A DNA stretch of 64,000 bases, taken from assembly GCA_946699065.1 (NCBI GenBank), contig CAMPDV010000299.1, forward strand, positions 310,001 to 374,000, given 5' to 3'. Both the position numbers and the translations under genes were made by a program. Source of the DNA: Loxodes magnus. Taxonomy: Eukaryota; Ciliophora; Karyorelictea; Loxodida; Loxodidae. Positions 33,750 through 64,000 of the stretch are shown here, piece by piece (the first letter of the stretch is position 1; every line of letters starts with the position of its first letter). Under the pieces are notes generated by a model, which made no database searches, was not told the DNA's origin, and was given only the letters and a program-made list of their open reading frames with translations.

Positions 33750-34245
33750 TGATCTGTGGCTATATCCAGTGATTCAGAGTTCATCGTATCGGGAAGTTAT
33801 GATTAGACGGTGAGACTATGGGACGTCAAGACAGGTACCTGTAAGACCATGAGTGGTCACACTAATTCTGTATGATCTGTGCTATATCCAGTGATTCAGA
33901 GTTCATCGTATCGGGAAGTTATGATAAAACGGTGAGACTATGGGACGTCAAGACAGGTACCTGTAAGACCATGAGTGGTCACACTAATTCTGTAAGATCT
34001 GTGGCTATATCCAGTGATTCAGAGTTCATCGTATCGGGAAGTTCAGATTAGACGGTGAGACTATGGGACGTCAAGACAGGTACCTGTAAGACCATGAGTG
34101 GTCACACTAATTCTGTATGATCTGTGCTATATCCAGTGATTCAGAGTTCATCGTATCGGGAAGTTATGATAAAACGGTGAGACTATGGGACGTCAAGACA
34201 GGTACCTGTAAGACCATGAGTGGTCACACTAATTCTGTATGATCT

Positions 34246-34734
34246 GTGGCTATATCCAGTGATTCAGAGTTCATCGTATCGGGAAGTTATGATAAAACGG
34301 TGAGACTATGGGACGTCAAGACAGGTACCTGTAAGACCATGAGTGGTCACACTAGATATGTAAGATCTGTGGCTATATCCAGTGATTCAGAGTTCATCGT
34401 ATCGGGATGTTATGATAAAACGGTGAGACTATGGGACGTCAAGACAGGTACCTGTAAGACCATGAGTGGTCACACTAGATATGTAAGATCTGTGGCTATA
34501 TCCAGTGATTCAGAGTTCATCGTATCGGGAAGTTATGATAAAACGGTGAGACTATGGGACGTCAAGACAGGTACCTGTAAGACCATGAGTGGTCACACTA
34601 GATATGTAAGATCTGTGGCTATATCCAGTGATTCAGAGTTCATCGTATCGGGAAGTTATGATAAAACGGTGAGACTATGGGACGTCAAGACAGGTACCTG
34701 TAAGACCATGAGTGGTCACACTAATTCTGTATGA
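34246..34734 (+). other. Open WD40 stretch, four repeats, with Ser to Cys variant
   Basis: Four units joined by RYVR linkers are open from a GTG to the next NSV-TGA. The second unit reads VSGCYD in place of VSGSYD (GGGATGTTATGAT near 34,405). The same variant occurs near 35,143 and 40,058 and nowhere else that I found, so these three units share ancestry. The layout RYVR, RYVR(Cys), RYVR, then NSV-TGA recurs at 39,910-40,386. Confidence 0.35.
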
Positions 34735-34854
<120 letters not shown>

Positions 34855-34982
34855 TGATCTGTGGCTATATCCAGTGATTCAGAGTTCATCGTATCGGGAA
34901 GTTCAGATTAGACGGTGAGACTATGGGACGTCAAGACAGGTACCTGTAAGACCATGAGTGGTCACACTAATCTGTAAGATCT

Positions 34983-35279
34983 GTGGCTATATCCAGTGAT
35001 TCAGAGTTCATCGTATCGGGAAGTTATGATAAAACGGTGAGACTATGGGACGTCAAGACAGGTACCTGTAAGACCATGAGTGGTCACACTAGATATGTAA
35101 GATCTGTGGCTATATCCAGTGATTCAGAGTTCATCGTATCGGGATGTTATGATAAAACGGTGAGACTATGGGACGTCAAGACAGGTACCTGTAAGACCAT
35201 GAGTGGTCACACTAGATATGTAAGATCTGTGGCTATATCCAGTGATTCAGAGTTCATCGTATCGGGAAGTGCAGATTAG
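34983..35279 (+). other. Open WD40 stretch with VSGCYD variant, ending AD-TAG
   Basis: Two full units and part of a third are open, again with the Cys variant in the second unit. The stretch ends at TAG in the lysine position of a GCAGATTAG unit. The preceding linker at about 34,972 has lost one base (CACACTAATCTGTAAG), so the frame is shifted relative to the upstream units. Confidence 0.3.
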
Positions 35280-35471
35280 ACGGTGAGACTATGGGACGTC
35301 AAGACAGGTACCTGTAAGACCATGAGTGGTCACACTAGATATGTAAGATCTGTGGCTATATCCAGTGATTCAGAGTTCATCGTATCGGGAAGTTATGATA
35401 AAACGGTGAGACTATGGGACGTCAAGACAGGTACCTGTAAGACCATGAGTGGTCACACTAATTCTGTATGA

Positions 35472-35591
<120 letters not shown>

Positions 35592-35839
35592 TGATCTGTG
35601 CTATATCCAGTGATTCAGAGTTCATCGTATCGGGAAGTTATGATAAAACGGTGAGACTATGGGACGTCAAGACAGGTACCTGTAAGACCATGAGTGGTCA
35701 CACTAGATATGTAAGATCTGTGGCTATATCCAGTGATTCAGAGTTCATCGTATCGGGAAGTTCAGATTAGACGGTGAGACTATGGGACGTCAAGACAGGT
35801 ACCTGTAAGACCATGAGTGGTCACACTAATTCTGTATGA

Positions 35840-35970
<131 letters not shown>

Positions 35971-36947
35971 TATATCCAGTGATTCAGAGTTCATCGTATC
36001 GGGAAGTTATGATAAAAACGGTGAGACTATGGGACGTCAAGACAGGTACCTGTAAGACCATGAGTGGTCACACTAGATATGTAAGATCTGTGGCTATATC
36101 CAGTGATTCAGAGTTCATCGTATCGGGAAGTTCAGATTAGACGGTGAGACTATGGGACGTCAAGACAGGTACCTGTAAGACCATGAGTGGTCACACTAAT
36201 TCTGTATGATCTGTGCTATATCCAGTGATTCAGAGTTCATCGTATCGGGAAGTTATGATAAAACGGTGAGACTATGGGACGTCAAGACAGGTACCTGTAA
36301 GACCATGAGTGGTCACACTAGATATGTAAGATCTGTGGCTATATCCAGTGATTCAGAGTTCATCGTATCGGGAAGTTATGATAAAACGGTGAGACTATGG
36401 GACGTCAAGACAGGTACCTGTAAGACCATGAGTGGTCACACTAATTCTGTAAGATCTGTGGCTATATCCAGTGATTCAGAGTTCATCGTATCGGGAAGTG
36501 CAGATTAGACGGTGAGACTATGGGACGTCAAGACAGGTACCTGTAAGACCATGAGTGGTCACACTAATTCTGTATGATCTGTGCTATATCCAGTGATTCA
36601 GAGTTCATCGTATCGGGAAGTTATGATAAAACGGTGAGACTATGGGACGTCAAGACAGGTACCTGTAAGACCATGAGTGGTCACACTAATTCTGTATGAT
36701 CTGTGGCTATATCCAGTGATTCAGAGTTCATCGTATCGGGAAGTTCAGATTAGACGGTGAGACTATGGGACGTCAAGACAGGTACCTGTAAGACCATGAG
36801 TGGTCACACTAATTCTGTAAGATCTGTGGCTATATCCAGTGATTCAGAGTTCATCGTATCGGGAAGTTCAGATTAGACGTGAGACTATGGGACGTCAAGA
36901 CAGGTACCTGTAAGACCATGAGTGGTCACACTAATTCTGTATGATCT

Positions 36948-38420
<1,473 letters not shown>

Positions 38421-39277
38421 GTGGCTATATCCAGTGATTCAGAGTTCATCGTATCGGGAAGTTATGATAAAACGGTGAGACTATGGGACGTCAAGACAGG
38501 TACCTGTAAGACCATGAGTGGTCACACTAGATATGTAAGATCTGTGGCTATATCCAGTGATTCAGAGTTCATCGTATCGGGAAGTTCAGATTAGACGGTG
38601 AGACTATGGGACGTCAAGACAGGTACCTGTAAGACCATGAGTGGTCACACTAGATATGTAAGATCTGTGCTATATCCAGTGATTCAGAGTTCATCGTATC
38701 GGGAAGTTATGATAAAACGGTGAGACTATGGGACGTCAAGACAGGTACCTGTAAGACCATGAGTGGTCACACTAATTCTGTATGATCTGTGGCTATATCC
38801 AGTGATTCAGAGTTCATCGTATCGGGAAGTTATGATAAAACGGTGAGACTATGGGACGTCAAGACAGGTACCTGTAAGACCATGAGTGGTCACACTAATT
38901 CTGTAAGATCTGTGGCTATATCCAGTGATTCAGAGTTCATCGTATCGGGAAGTGCAGATTAGACGGTGAGACTATGGGACGTCAAGACAGGTACCTGTAA
39001 GACCATGAGTGGTCACACTAGATATGTAAGATCTGTGGCTATATCCAGTGATTCAGAGTTCATCGTATCGGGAAGTTATGATAAAACGGTGAGACTATGG
39101 GACGTCAAGACAGGTACCTGTAAGACCATGAGTGGTCACACTAATTCTGTAAGATCTGTGGCTATATCCAGTGATTCAGAGTTCATCGTATCGGGAAGTG
39201 CAGATTAGACGGTGAGACTATGGGACGTCAAGACAGGTACCTGTAAGACCATGAGTGGTCACACTAATTCTGTATGA

Positions 39278-39397
<120 letters not shown>

Positions 39398-39909
39398 TGA
39401 TCTGTGGCTATATCCAGTGATTCAGAGTTCATCGTATCGGGAAGTTCAGATTAGACGGTGAGACTATGGGACGTCAAGACAGGTACCTGTAAGACCATGA
39501 GTGGTCACACTAATTCTGTAAGATCTGTGGCTATATCCAGTGATTCAGAGTTCATCGTATCGGGAAGTTCAGATTAGACGGTGAGACTATGGGACGTCAA
39601 GACAGGTACCTGTAAGACCATGAGTGGTCACACTAATTCTGTATGATCTGTGGCTATATCCAGTGATTCAGAGTTCATCGTATCGGGAAGTTATGATAAA
39701 ACGGTGGAGACTATGGGACGTCAAGACAGGTACCTGTAAGACCATGAGTGGTCACACTAATTCTGTATGATCTGTGGCTATATCCAGTGATTCAGAGTTC
39801 ATCGTATCGGGAAGTTCAGATTAGACGGTGAGACTATGGGACGTCAAGACAGGTACCTGTAAGACCATGAGTGGTCACACTAATTCTGTAAGATCTGTGG
39901 CTATATCCA

Positions 39910-40386
39910 GTGATTCAGAGTTCATCGTATCGGGAAGTTATGATAAAACGGGTGAGACTATGGGACGTCAAGACAGGTACCTGTAAGACCATGAGTGGTC
40001 ACACTAGATATGTAAGATCTGTGGCTATATCCAGTGATTCAGAGTTCATCGTATCGGGATGTTATGATAAAACGGTGAGACTATGGGACGTCAAGACAGG
40101 TACCTGTAAGACCATGAGTGGTCACACTAGATATGTAAGATCTGTGGCTATATCCAGTGATTCAGAGTTCATCGTATCGGGAAGTTATGATAAAACGGTG
40201 AGACTATGGGACGTCAAGACAGGTACCTGTAAGACCATGAGTGGTCACACTAGATATGTAAGATCTGTGGCTATATCCAGTGATTCAGAGTTCATCGTAT
40301 CGGGAAGTTATGATAAAACGGTGAGACTATGGGACGTCAAGACAGGTACCTGTAAGACCATGAGTGGTCACACTAATTCTGTATGA
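39910..40386 (+). other. Open stretch matching the 34.2-34.7 kb block, entered out of frame
   Basis: The first 15 or so codons are in a non-WD40 frame; an extra G (AACGGGTGAG at about 39,950) brings the read into the WD40 frame, after which about four units follow with RYVR linkers and one VSGCYD. From there to NSV-TGA the order of variants matches 34,246-34,734, so this is a duplicate of that block. The start is an accident of frame and not a gene start. Confidence 0.3.
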
Positions 40387-40566
<180 letters not shown>

Positions 40567-41113
40567 TGAGACTATGGGACGTCAAGACAGGTACCTGTAA
40601 GACCATGAGTGGTCACACTAATTCTGTATGATCTGTGGCTATATCCAGTGATTCAGAGTTCATCGTATCGGGAAGTTATGATAAAACGGTGAGACTATGG
40701 GACGTCAAGACAGGTACCTGTAAGACCATGAGTGGTCACACTAGATATGTAAGATCTGTGGCTATATCCAGTGATTCAGAGTTCATCGTATCGGGAAGTT
40801 ATGATAAAACGGTGAGACTATGGGACGTCAAGACAGGTACCTGTAAGACCATGAGTGGTCACACTAATTCTGTATGATCTGTGGCTATATCCAGTGATTC
40901 AGAGTTCATCGTATCGGGAAGTTATGATAAAACGGTGAGACTATGGGACGTCAAGACAGGTACCTGTAAGACCATGAGTGGTCACACTAGATATGTAAGA
41001 TCTGTGGCTATATCCAGTGATTCAGAGTTCATCGTATCGGGAAGTTCAGATTAGACGGTGAGACTATGGGACGTCAAGACAGGTACCTGTAAGACCATGA
41101 GTGGTCACACTAA

Positions 41114-41263
<150 letters not shown>

Positions 41264-41737
41264 TGATTCAGAGTTCATCGTATCGGGAAGTTCAGATTAG
41301 ACGGTGAGACTATGGGACGTCAAGACAGGTACCTGTAAGACCATGAGTGGTCACACTAATTCTGTATGATCTGTGGCTATATCCAGTGATTCAGAGTTCA
41401 TCGTATCGGGAAGTTCAGATTAGACGGTGAGACTATGGGACGTCAAGACAGGTACCTGTAAGACCATGAGTGGTCACACAAATTCTGTATGATCTGTGGC
41501 TATATCCAGTGATTCAGAGTTCATCGTATCGGGAAGATATGATAAAACGGTGAGACTATGGGACGTCAAGACAGGTACCTGTAAGACCATGAGTGGTCAC
41601 ACTAATTCTGTATGATCTGTGGCTATATCCAGTGATTCAGAGTTCATCGTATCGGAAGTTATGATAAAACGGTGAGACTATGGGACGTCAAGACAGGTAC
41701 CTGTAAGACCATGAGTGGTCACACTAATTCTGTATGA

Positions 41738-41857
<120 letters not shown>

Positions 41858-41983
41858 TGATCTGTGGCTATATCCAGTGATTCAGAGTTCATCGTATCGG
41901 AAGTGCAGATAAAACGGTGAGACTATGGGACGTCCAAGACAGGTACCTGTAAGACCATGAGTGGTCACACTAATTCTGTATGA

Positions 41984-42115
<132 letters not shown>

Positions 42116-43090
42116 ATATCCAGTGATTCAGAGTTCATCGTATCGGGAAGTTATGATAAAACGGTGAGACTATGGGACGTCAAGACAGGTACCTGTAAGA
42201 CCATGAGTGGTCACACTAATTCTGTATGATCTGTGCTATATCCAGTGATTCAGAGTTCATCGTATCGGGAAGTTATGATAAAACGGTGAGACTATGGGAC
42301 GTCAAGACAGGTACCTGTAAGACCATGAGTGGTCACACTAATTCTGTAAGATCTGTGGCTATATCCAGTGATTCAGAGTTCATCGTATCGGGAAGTTCAG
42401 ATTAGACGGTGAGACTATGGGACGTCAAGACAGGTACCTGTAAGACCATGAGTGGTCACACTAATTCTGTATGATCTGTGGCTATATCCAGTGATTCAGA
42501 GTTTCATCGTATCGGGAAGTTATGATAAAACGGTGAGACTATGGGACGTCAAGACAGGTACCTGTAAGACCATGAGTGGTCACACTAGATATGTAAGATC
42601 TGTGGCTATATCCAGTGATTCAGAGTTCATCGTATCGGGAAGTTCAGATTAGACGGTGAGACTATGGGACGTCAAGACAGGTACCTGTAAGACCATGAGT
42701 GGTCACACTAATTCTGTATGATCTGTGCTATATCCAGTGATTCAGAGTTCATCGTATCGGGAAGGTTATGATAAAACGGTGAGACTATGGGGACGTCAAG
42801 ACAGGTACCTGTAAGACCATGAGTGGTCACACTAGATATGTAAGATCTGTGGCTATATCCAGTGATTCAGAGTTCATCGTATCGGGAAGTTATGATAAAA
42901 CGGTGAGACTATGGACGTCAAGACAGGTACCTGTAAGACCATGAGTGGTCACACTAATTCTGTAAGATCTGTGGCTATATCCAGTGATTCAGAGTTCATC
43001 GTATCGGGAAGTGCAGATTAGACGGTGAGACTATGGGACGTCAAGACAGGTACCTGTAAGACCATGAGTGGTCACACTAATTCTGTATGA

Positions 43091-43210
<120 letters not shown>

Positions 43211-43459
43211 TGATCTGTGCTATATCCAGTGATTCAGAGTTCATCGTATCGGGAAGTTCAGATTAGACGGTGAGACTATGGGACGTCAAGACAGGTACCT
43301 GTAAGACCATGAGTGGTCACACTAATTCTGTAAGATCTGTGGCTATATCCAGTGATTCAGAGTTCATCGTATCGGGAAGTTATGATAAAACGGTAGACTA
43401 TGGGGACGTCAAGACAGGTACCTGTAAGACCATGAGTGGGTCACACTAATTCTGTATGA

Positions 43460-43579
<120 letters not shown>

Positions 43580-43582
43580 TGA

Positions 43583-43702
<120 letters not shown>

Positions 43703-44321
43703 TGATCTGTGGCTATATCCAGTGATTCAGAGTTCATCGGTATCGGGAAGTTATGATAAAACGGTGAGACTATGGGACGTCAAGACAGGTACCTGTAAGA
43801 CCATGAGTGGTCACACTAATTCTGTATGATCTGTGGCTATATCCAGTGATTCAGAGTTCATCGTATCGGGAAGTTATGATAAAACGGTGAGACTATGGGA
43901 CGTCAAGACAGGTACCTGTAAGACCATGAGTGGTCACACTAGATATGTAAGATCTGTGGCTATATCCAGTGATTCAGAGATCATCGTATCGGGAAGTTAT
44001 GATAAAACGGTGAGACTATGGGACGTCAAGACAGGTACCTGTAAGACCATGAGTGGTCACACTAATTCTGTAAGATCTGTGGCTATATCCAGTGATTCAG
44101 AGTTCATCGTATCGGGAAGTGCAGATTAGACGGTGAGACTATGGGACGTCAAGACAGGTACCTGTAAGACCATGAGTGGTCACACTAATTCTGTATGATC
44201 TGTGGCTATATCCAGTGATTCAGAGTTCATCGTATCGGGAAGTTCAGATTAGACGGTGAGACTATGGGACGTCAAGACAGGTACCTGTAAGACCATGAGT
44301 GGTCACACTAATTCTGTATGA

Positions 44322-44441
<120 letters not shown>

Positions 44442-44444
44442 TGA

Positions 44445-44564
<120 letters not shown>

Positions 44565-44567
44565 TGA

Positions 44568-44687
<120 letters not shown>

Positions 44688-45040
44688 TGATCTGTGGCTA
44701 TATCCAGTGATTCAGAGTTCATCGTATCGGGAAGTTATGATAAAACGGTGAGACTATGGGACGTCAAGACAGGTACCTGTAAGACCATGAGTGGTCACAC
44801 TAGATATGTAAGATCTGTGGCTATATCCAGTGATTCAGAGTTCATCGTATCGGGAAGTGCAGATTAGACGGTGAGACTATGGGACGTCAAGACAGGTACC
44901 TGTAAGACCATGAGTGGTCACACTAATTCTGTATGATCTGTGGCTATATCCAGTGATTCAGAGTTCATCGTATCGGGAAGTTCAGATTAGACGGTGAGAC
45001 TATGGGACGTCAAGACAGGTACCTGTAAGACCATGAGTGG

Positions 45041-45070
45041 TCACACAGATTATGTATATGCTGTGGCTAT
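45041..45070 (+). repeat. Intact-looking linker DYVYA
   Basis: CACACAGATTATGTATATGCT encodes HTDYVYA, a standard WD40 linker with no stop. Only this unit and one at 46,771 have it. It may be close to the ancestral gene sequence from which the satellite linkers derive. Confidence 0.85.
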
Positions 45071-46170
45071 ATCCAGTGATTCAGAGTTCATCGTATCGGG
45101 AAGTTATGATAAAACGGTGGAGACTATGGGACGTCAAGACAGGTACCTGTAAGACCATGAGTGGTCACACTAATTCTGTATGATCTGTGGCTATATCCAG
45201 TGATTCAGAGTTCATCGTATCGGGAAAGTTATGATTAAAACGGTGAGACTATGGGACGTCAAGACAGGTACCTGTAGACCATGAGTGGTCACACTAATTC
45301 TGTATGATCTGTGGCTATATCCAGTGATATCAGAGTTCATCGTATCGGGAAGTGCAGATTAGACGGTGAGACTATGGGACGTCAAGACAGGTACCTGTAA
45401 GACCATGAGTGGTCACACTAATTCTGTATGATCTGTGGCTATATCCAGTGATTCAGAGTTCATCGTATCGGGAAGTATATGATAAAACGGTGAGACTATG
45501 GGACGTCAAGACAGGTACCTGTAAGACCATGAGTGGTCACACTAATTCTGTATGATCTGTGGCTATATCCAGTGATTCAGAGTTCATCGTATCGGGAAGT
45601 TATGATAAAACGGTGAGACTATGGGACGTCAAGACAGGTACCTGTAAGACCATGAGTGGTCACACTAGATATGTAAGATCTGTGGCTATATCCAGTGATT
45701 CAGAGTTCATCGTATCGGGAAGTTATGATAAAACGGTGAGACTATGGGACGTCAAGACAGGTACCTGTAAGACCATGAGTGGTCACACTAATTCTGTAAG
45801 ATCTGTGGCTATATCCAGTGATTCAGAGTTCATCGTATCGGGAAGTGCAGATTAGACGGTGAGACTATGGGACGTCAAGACAGGTACCTGTAAGACCATG
45901 AGTGGTCACACTAATTCTGTATGATCTGTGGCTATATCCAGTGATTCAGAGTTCATCGTATCGGGAAGTTCAGATTAGACGGTGAGACTATGGGACGTCA
46001 AGACAGGTACCTGTAAGACCATGAGTGGTCACACTAATTCTGTAAGATCTGTGGCTATATCCAGTGATTCAGAGTTCATCGTATCGGGAAGTTCAGATTA
46101 GACGGTGAGACTATGGGACGTCAAGACAGGTACCTGTAAGACCATGAGTGGTCACACTAATTCTGTATGA

Positions 46171-46290
<120 letters not shown>

Positions 46291-46293
46291 TGA

Positions 46294-46413
<120 letters not shown>

Positions 46414-46767
46414 TGATCTGTGGCTATATCCAGTGATTCAGAGTTCATCGTATCGGGAAGTTATGATAAAACGGTGAGACTATGGGACGTCAAGACAGGT
46501 ACCTGTAAGACCATGAGTGGTCACACTAGATATGTAAGATCTGTGGCTATATCCAGTGATTCAGAGTTCATCGTATCGGGAAGTGCAGATTAGACGGTGA
46601 GACTATGGGACGTCAAGACAGGTACCTGTAAGACCATGAGTGGTCACACTAATTCTGTATGATCTGTGGCTATATCCAGTGATTCAGAGTTCATCGTATC
46701 GGGAAGTTCAGATTAGGACGGTGAGACTATGGGACGTCAAGACAGGTACCTGTAAGACCATGAGTGG

Positions 46768-46795
46768 TCACACAGATTATGTATATGCTGTGGCT
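46768..46795 (+). repeat. Intact-looking linker DYVYA, second copy
   Basis: Same sequence as at 45.05 kb, preceded by an SD unit with an extra base (GATTAGGACGG, about 46,713). The surrounding order (SD-TAG, DYVYA, plain) is the same at both sites, so they are copies of each other. Confidence 0.85.
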
Positions 46796-46909
46796 ATATC
46801 CAGTGATTCAGAGTTCATCGTATCGGGAAGTTATGATAAAACGGTGAGACTATGGGACGTCAAGACAGGTACCTGTAAGACCATGAGTGGTCACACTAAT
46901 TCTGTATGA

Positions 46910-47029
<120 letters not shown>

Positions 47030-47892
47030 TGATCTGTGGCTATATCCAGTGATTCAGAGTCATCGTATCGGGAAGTGCAGATTAGACGGTGAGACTATGG
47101 GACGTCAAGACAGGTACCTGTAAGACCATGAGTGGTCACACTAATTCTGTATGATCTGTGGCTATATCCAGTGATTCAGAGTTCATCGTATCGGGAAGTT
47201 ATGATAAAACGGTGAGACTATGGGACGTCAAGACAGGTACCTGTAAGACCATGAGTGGTCACACTAATTCTGTAAGATCTGTGGCTATATCCAGTGATTC
47301 AGAGTTCATCGTATCGGGAAGTTCAGATTAGACGGTGAGACTATGGGACGTCAAGACAGGTACCTGTAAGACCATGAGTGGTCACACTAATTCTGTATGA
47401 TCTGTGGCTATATCCAGTGATTCAGAGTTCATCGTATCGGGAAGTTCAGATTAGACGCTGAGACTATGGGACGTCAAGACAGGTACCTGTAAGACCATGA
47501 GTGGTCACACTAATTCTGTAAGATCTGTGGCTATATCCAGTGATTCAGAGTTCATCGTATCGGGAAGTTATGATAAAACGGTGAGACTATGGGACGTCAA
47601 GACAGGTACCTGTAAGACCATGAGTGGTCACACTAATTCTGTATGATCTGTGGCTATATCCAGTGATTCAGAGTTCATCGTATCGGGAAGTTATGATAAA
47701 ACGGTGAGACTATGGGACGTCAAGACAGGTACCTGTAAGACCATGAGTGGTCACACTAGATATGTAAGATCTGTGGCTATATCCAGTGATTCAGAGTTCA
47801 TCGTATCGGGAAGTTATGATAAAACGGTGAGACTATGGGACGTCAAGACAGGTACCTGTAAGACCATGAGTGGTCACACTAATTCTGTATGA

Positions 47893-48012
<120 letters not shown>

Positions 48013-48015
48013 TGA

Positions 48016-48135
<120 letters not shown>

Positions 48136-48138
48136 TGA

Positions 48139-48258
<120 letters not shown>

Positions 48259-48509
48259 TGATCTGTGGCTATATCCAGTGATTCAGAGTTCATCGTATCG
48301 GGAAGTTATGATAAAACGGTGAGACTATGGGACGTCAAGACAGGTACCTGTAAGACCATGAAGTGGTCACACTAATTCTGTAAGATCTGTGGCTATATCC
48401 AGTGATTCAGAGTTCATCGTATCGGGGAAGTTATGATAAAACGGTGAGACTATGGGACGTCAAGACAGGTACCTGTAAGACCATGAGTGGTCACACTAAT
48501 TCTGTATGA

Positions 48510-48629
<120 letters not shown>

Positions 48630-49493
48630 TGATCTGTGGCTATATCCAGTGATTCAGAGTTCATCGTATCGGGAAGTTCAGATTAGACGGTGAGACTATG
48701 GGACGTCAAGACAGGTACCTGTAAGACCATGAGTGGTCACACTAATTCTGTATGATCTGTGGCTATATCCAGTGATTCAGAGTTCATCGTATCGGGAAGT
48801 TCAGATTAGACGCTGAGACTATGGGACGTCAAGACAGGTACCTGTAAGACCATGAGTGGTCACACTAGATATGTAAGATCTGTGGCTATATCCAGTGATT
48901 CAGAGTTCATCGTATCGGGAAGTTATGATAAAACGGTGAGACTATGGGGACGTCAAGACAGGTACCTGTAAGACCATGAGTGGTCACACTAATTCTGTAT
49001 GATCTGTGGCTATATCCAGTGATTCAGAGTTCATCGTATCGGGAAGTGCAGATTAGACGGTGAGACTATGGGACGTCAAGACAGGTACCTGTAAGACCAT
49101 GAGTGGTCACACTAATTCTGTATGATCTGTGCTATATCCAGTGATTCAGAGTTCATCGTATCGGGAAGTTATGATAAAACGGTGAGACTATGGGACGTCA
49201 AGACAGGTACCTGTAAGACCATGAGTGGTCACACTAGATATGTAAGATCTGTGGCTATATCCAGTGATTCAGAGTTCATCGTATCGGGAAGTTATGATAA
49301 AACGGTGAGACTATGGGACGTCAAGACAGGTACCTGTAAGACCATGAGTGGTCACACTAATTCTGTAAGATCTGTGGCTATATCCAGTGATTCAGAGTTC
49401 ATCGTATCGGGAAGTTCAGATTAGACGGTGAGACTATGGGACGTCAAGACAGGTACCTGTAAGACCATGAGTGGTCACACTAATTCTGTATGA

Positions 49494-49613
<120 letters not shown>

Positions 49614-49616
49614 TGA

Positions 49617-49736
<120 letters not shown>

Positions 49737-49739
49737 TGA

Positions 49740-51148
<1,409 letters not shown>

Positions 51149-51213
51149 TGAGACTATGGGACGTCAAGACAGGTACCTGTAAGACCATGAGTGGTCACAC
51201 TAATTCTGTATGA

Positions 51214-51333
<120 letters not shown>

Positions 51334-51336
51334 TGA

Positions 51337-51456
<120 letters not shown>

Positions 51457-52321
51457 TGATCTGTGGCTATATCCAGTGATTCAGAGTTCATCGTATCGGG
51501 AAGTGCAGATTAGACGGTGAGACTATGGGACGTCAAGACAGGTACCTGTAAGACCATGAGTGGTCACACTAATTCTGTATGATCTGTGGCTATATCCAGT
51601 GATTCAGAGTTCATCGTATCGGGAAGTGCAGACTAGACGGTGAGACTATGGGACGTCAAGACAGGTACCTGTAAGACCATGAGTGGTCACACTAATTCTG
51701 TATGATCTGTGGCTATATCCAGTGATTCAGAGTTCATCGTATCGGGAAGTGCAGATTAGACGGTGAGACTATGGGACGTCAAGACAGGTACCTGTAAGAC
51801 CATGAGTGGTCACACTAATTCTGTATGATCTGTGGCTATATCCAGTGATTCAGAGTTCATCGTATCGGGAAGTGCAGATTAGACGGTGAGACTATGGGAC
51901 GTCAAGACAGGTACCTGTAAGACCATGAGTGGTCACACTAATTCTGTATGATCTGTGGCTATATCCAGTGATTCAGAGTTCATCGTATCGGGAAGTTATG
52001 ATAAAACGGTGAGGGACTATGGGACGTCAAGACAGGTACCTGTAAGACCATGAGTGGTCACACTAGATATGTAAGATCTGTGCTATATCCAGTGATTCAG
52101 AGTTCATCGTATCGGGAAGTTATGATTTATCGGTGAGACTATGGGACGTCAAGACAGGTACCTGTAAGACCATGAGTGGTCACACTAGATATGTAAGATC
52201 TGTGGCTATATCCAGTGATTCAGAGTTCATCGTATCGGGAAGTTATGATAAAACGGTGAGACTATGGGACGTCAAGACAGGTACCTGTAAGACCATGAGT
52301 GGTCACACTAATTCTGTATGA

Positions 52322-52441
<120 letters not shown>

Positions 52442-52690
52442 TGATCTGTGGCTATATCCAGTGATTCAGAGTTCATCGTATCGGGAAGTGCAGATTAGAC
52501 GGTGAGACTATGGGACGTCAAGACAGGTACCTGTAAGACCATGAGTGGTCACACTAATTCTGTATGATCTGTGGCTATATCCAGTGATTCAGAGTTCATC
52601 GTATCGGGAAGTGCAGACTAGACGGTGAGACTATGGGACGTCAAGACAGGTACCTGTAAGACCATGAGTGGTCACACTAATTCTGTATGA

Positions 52691-52810
<120 letters not shown>

Positions 52811-52813
52811 TGA

Positions 52814-52933
<120 letters not shown>

Positions 52934-53182
52934 TGATCTGTGGCTATATCCAGTGATTCAGAGTTCATCGTATCGGGAAGTTATGATAAAACGGTGAGAC
53001 TATGGGACGTCAAGACAGGTACCTGTAAGACCATGAGTGGTCACACTAATTCTGTAAGATCTGTGGCTATATCCAGTGATTCAGAGTTCATCGTATCGGG
53101 AAGTTCAGATTAGACGGTGAGACTATGGGACGTCAAGACAGGTACCTGTAAGACCATGAGTGGTCACACTAATTCTGTATGA

Positions 53183-62263
<9,081 letters not shown>

Positions 62264-62266
62264 TGA

Positions 62267-62386
<120 letters not shown>

Positions 62387-62389
62387 TGA

Positions 62390-62509
<120 letters not shown>

Positions 62510-62512
62510 TGA

Positions 62513-62632
<120 letters not shown>

Positions 62633-62635
62633 TGA

Positions 62636-64000
<1,365 letters not shown>

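Overview
The whole 64 kb window is one uninterrupted head-to-tail array of a 123-bp tandem repeat on the + strand, roughly 520 units. I see no single-copy sequence, RNA gene, transposon or array edge. The unit is 43% GC by hand count of the consensus and encodes one 41-residue WD40 repeat: the GH dipeptide (SGHT), about 27 core residues, then RLWDV, then a 10-residue linker to the next GH. 123 is divisible by three, so one frame runs through the array. In the consensus that is the only one of the six frames without a stop.

Under the standard code this is not a working gene. About two thirds of the units (estimated by eye) carry an in-frame TGA after the codons for NSV. Another large class has TAG, rarely TAA, in place of the lysine codon before TVRLWD. 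A recurrent one-base deletion (GTGGCT to GTGCT) shifts the frame. The longest open run is four repeats (162 codons). The simplest reading is a satellite or megasatellite derived from a WD40-repeat exon. A less likely but interesting reading is that some stops are sense codons in a reassigned code: W at the TGA site and Q or E at the TAG/TAA sites are ordinary WD40 residues.

The layout is best described by higher-order repeats (HORs). From 1 to about 7.1 kb the array is mostly irregular and rich in single-base indels. From 7.34 to 13.97 kb lie six modules of 6, 9 or 12 units, including a 2,211-bp block present twice at equal length. From 14 to 20 kb a block recurs at 2,461-bp spacing. From 20 to 36 kb units are mixed, with dimers at 21.96-22.69 kb and alternating units at 27.2-28.3 kb. 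A 6-mer is duplicated at 36.95-38.42 kb. From 38 to 49 kb indels are again frequent, and the only two units with an intact DYVYA linker occur here. From 49 to 64 kb the sequence is clean and shows nested recent duplications: a 4,421-bp tandem copy, 368-bp trimers, and a block that returns about 12.9 kb later at the right edge.

The organism cannot be identified. An array of this size points to a eukaryote, but that is inference; no codon, RNA or flanking gene evidence is available. The parent WD40 gene lies outside the window. Clean regions coincide with the HORs, which suggests recent amplification by unequal exchange or a similar process, although assembly error in so repetitive a region cannot be excluded.
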